Assembly (NCBI GenBank): GCA_013400975.1
Contig: WBMZ01012071.1
Span: forward strand, 186,001-250,000
Direction of reading: 5' to 3'
Length of the DNA stretch: 64,000 nucleotides
DNA from: Atrichornis clamosus
Taxonomy: Eukaryota > Chordata > Aves > Passeriformes > Menuridae
In this document: positions 63,391 to 64,000 of the stretch, in pieces
Layout of the letters: each line of letters begins with the position of its first letter
Position numbering within the stretch: the first letter of the stretch is position 1
The notes under the pieces: generated by a model
What the model was told of the DNA's origin: nothing
Seen by the model: only the letters and a program-made list of their open reading frames with translations
Databases searched by the model: none
Made by a program: the position numbers and the translations under genes

Positions 63391-64000
63391 TTTTCATTAG
63401 TCCACTGTGAACAGTAACTGTAAGATCCAGGATTTTGTTTTTTCTCTCAGTGCTTTTAGTTAACCTGGAATCTAGCAATAATAGTTTAAATTACTCTCTT
63501 CTGCATACATTACATTTCTCAAAGTTTCCCTTTATCTTGATTGGGTAGAATTGAGTTCATGATTGAAATTTCTGTAGCACCTAGTCTTCTTCTTCCCTTA
63601 ACCTAAGTAATTAGATGTTATATTCACATGTTGCAGTTCTACTCTTAGACTAGTGTTCTTCCCTTTTCAATGAAGTTTTGAACATAGCAGTAAGCACAAA
63701 ACATAGATTTTTTTTTTCCTTGAGCAGGAATAGATTGCAGGTTTTCCAACTTCTTGATCTGTCAGATTGAAGTGAGTCTTGTTAAAAAGCAGCTTGCCTT
63801 TTCCTATTTGTTTTACATTATGTGGTTTTCACCATGAATTGCACCAGTTCTTTTTTGATTCACATTTCCTAAATCTCTATTTTATATTTTCTCTTCTGAG
63901 GCCCAGGCAAGCACAACACATGAGAAACAATCAAAATGTTAATGTAATTTTAAATTACTTTAAGCCCAGCCCTAGTGCTCTCTTCCTAGAGAATGACCTT
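63391..64000. other. Intron sequence to window edge, nothing recognised
   Basis: AT-rich sequence with a T run at 63709-63718. It may include further decayed CR1 sequence continuing from 63390, but I cannot align it by eye. Confidence 0.5.

Larger units (their letters stand above)
30615..64000 (+). other. ST6GALNAC3: Intron 1 of ST6GALNAC3 (5' part, runs off the window)
   Basis: The intron begins with GTAAAT and has no recognisable end here: I looked for an acceptor followed by codons for R-K-(S/P)-V and a membrane segment and did not find one. At least 33.4 kb of intron therefore lies in the window. Contents are four CR1 pieces (36190, 42180, 52024, 63022), simple repeats, homeodomain-type motif clusters and a CTCF-like site, all listed separately. 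The remaining AT-rich stretches (32341-36189, 36238-42179, 42244-44592, 44646-52023, 52321-61516, 61532-63021) hold no gene I can support. A GC-richer patch with a few CpGs occurs at about 40050-40290. Confidence 0.65.

Noticed and set aside
1..64000. CRISPR array, operon, phage or other exotic system
   Set aside because: Sequence character, CR1 repeats and splice signals are those of a bird chromosome; no regularly spaced repeats or compact gene cluster exist.

Overview
The window looks like vertebrate, almost certainly avian, nuclear DNA. It is AT-rich and low in repeats. Every interspersed repeat I can recognise is a CR1 LINE (one with a readable reverse-transcriptase C-terminus, two short 3' tails, one old eroded copy), and there is no Alu, L1 or other mammalian repeat. 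No bacterial-style gene packing, RNA gene, CRISPR array or viral element is visible. Nearly all open frames are short chance frames in non-coding DNA.

The one protein-coding element I can support is a tiny first coding exon at 30597-30614 on the + strand. It reads M-A-C-I-L-K and is followed at once by a GT splice donor. From memory, MACILK is the exact start of the sialyltransferase ST6GALNAC3 of mammals, whose next residues (R-K-S/P-V) would lie on exon 2. A TATA-like box, an E-box/M-box, an NFI-like palindrome, a small CpG-richer patch and a 5' leader with upstream AUGs precede it in the expected order. This makes a coherent promoter plus exon 1. The assignment is recognition plus context, not a database search.

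Layout: 1-30260 is intergenic DNA upstream of the gene. It holds a GC-rich block (556-1185), several low-complexity A/C- or G/T-rich tracts, a perfect 2 x 52 bp tandem duplication (7357-7460), and palindromes and inverted repeats that could be regulatory (3621-3637, 5048-5065, 5301-5368, 5985-6033, 29734-29769). 30268-30614 is the promoter, leader and first coding exon. 30615-64000 is intron 1, which runs off the right edge; I could not find exon 2. The intron holds homeodomain-type motif clusters (31097-31130, 32302-32340, 44593-44645), the four CR1 copies, a strong CTCF-like motif (61517-61531) and simple repeats.

Functionally this is the 5' control region of one long gene: a far-upstream gene-poor stretch, a compact TATA-type promoter, and a long first intron that may carry enhancers. 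I did not find an exotic or new genetic system. The best leads are the exon call itself, the start-stop upstream ORF in its leader, and the clustered palindromic motifs.
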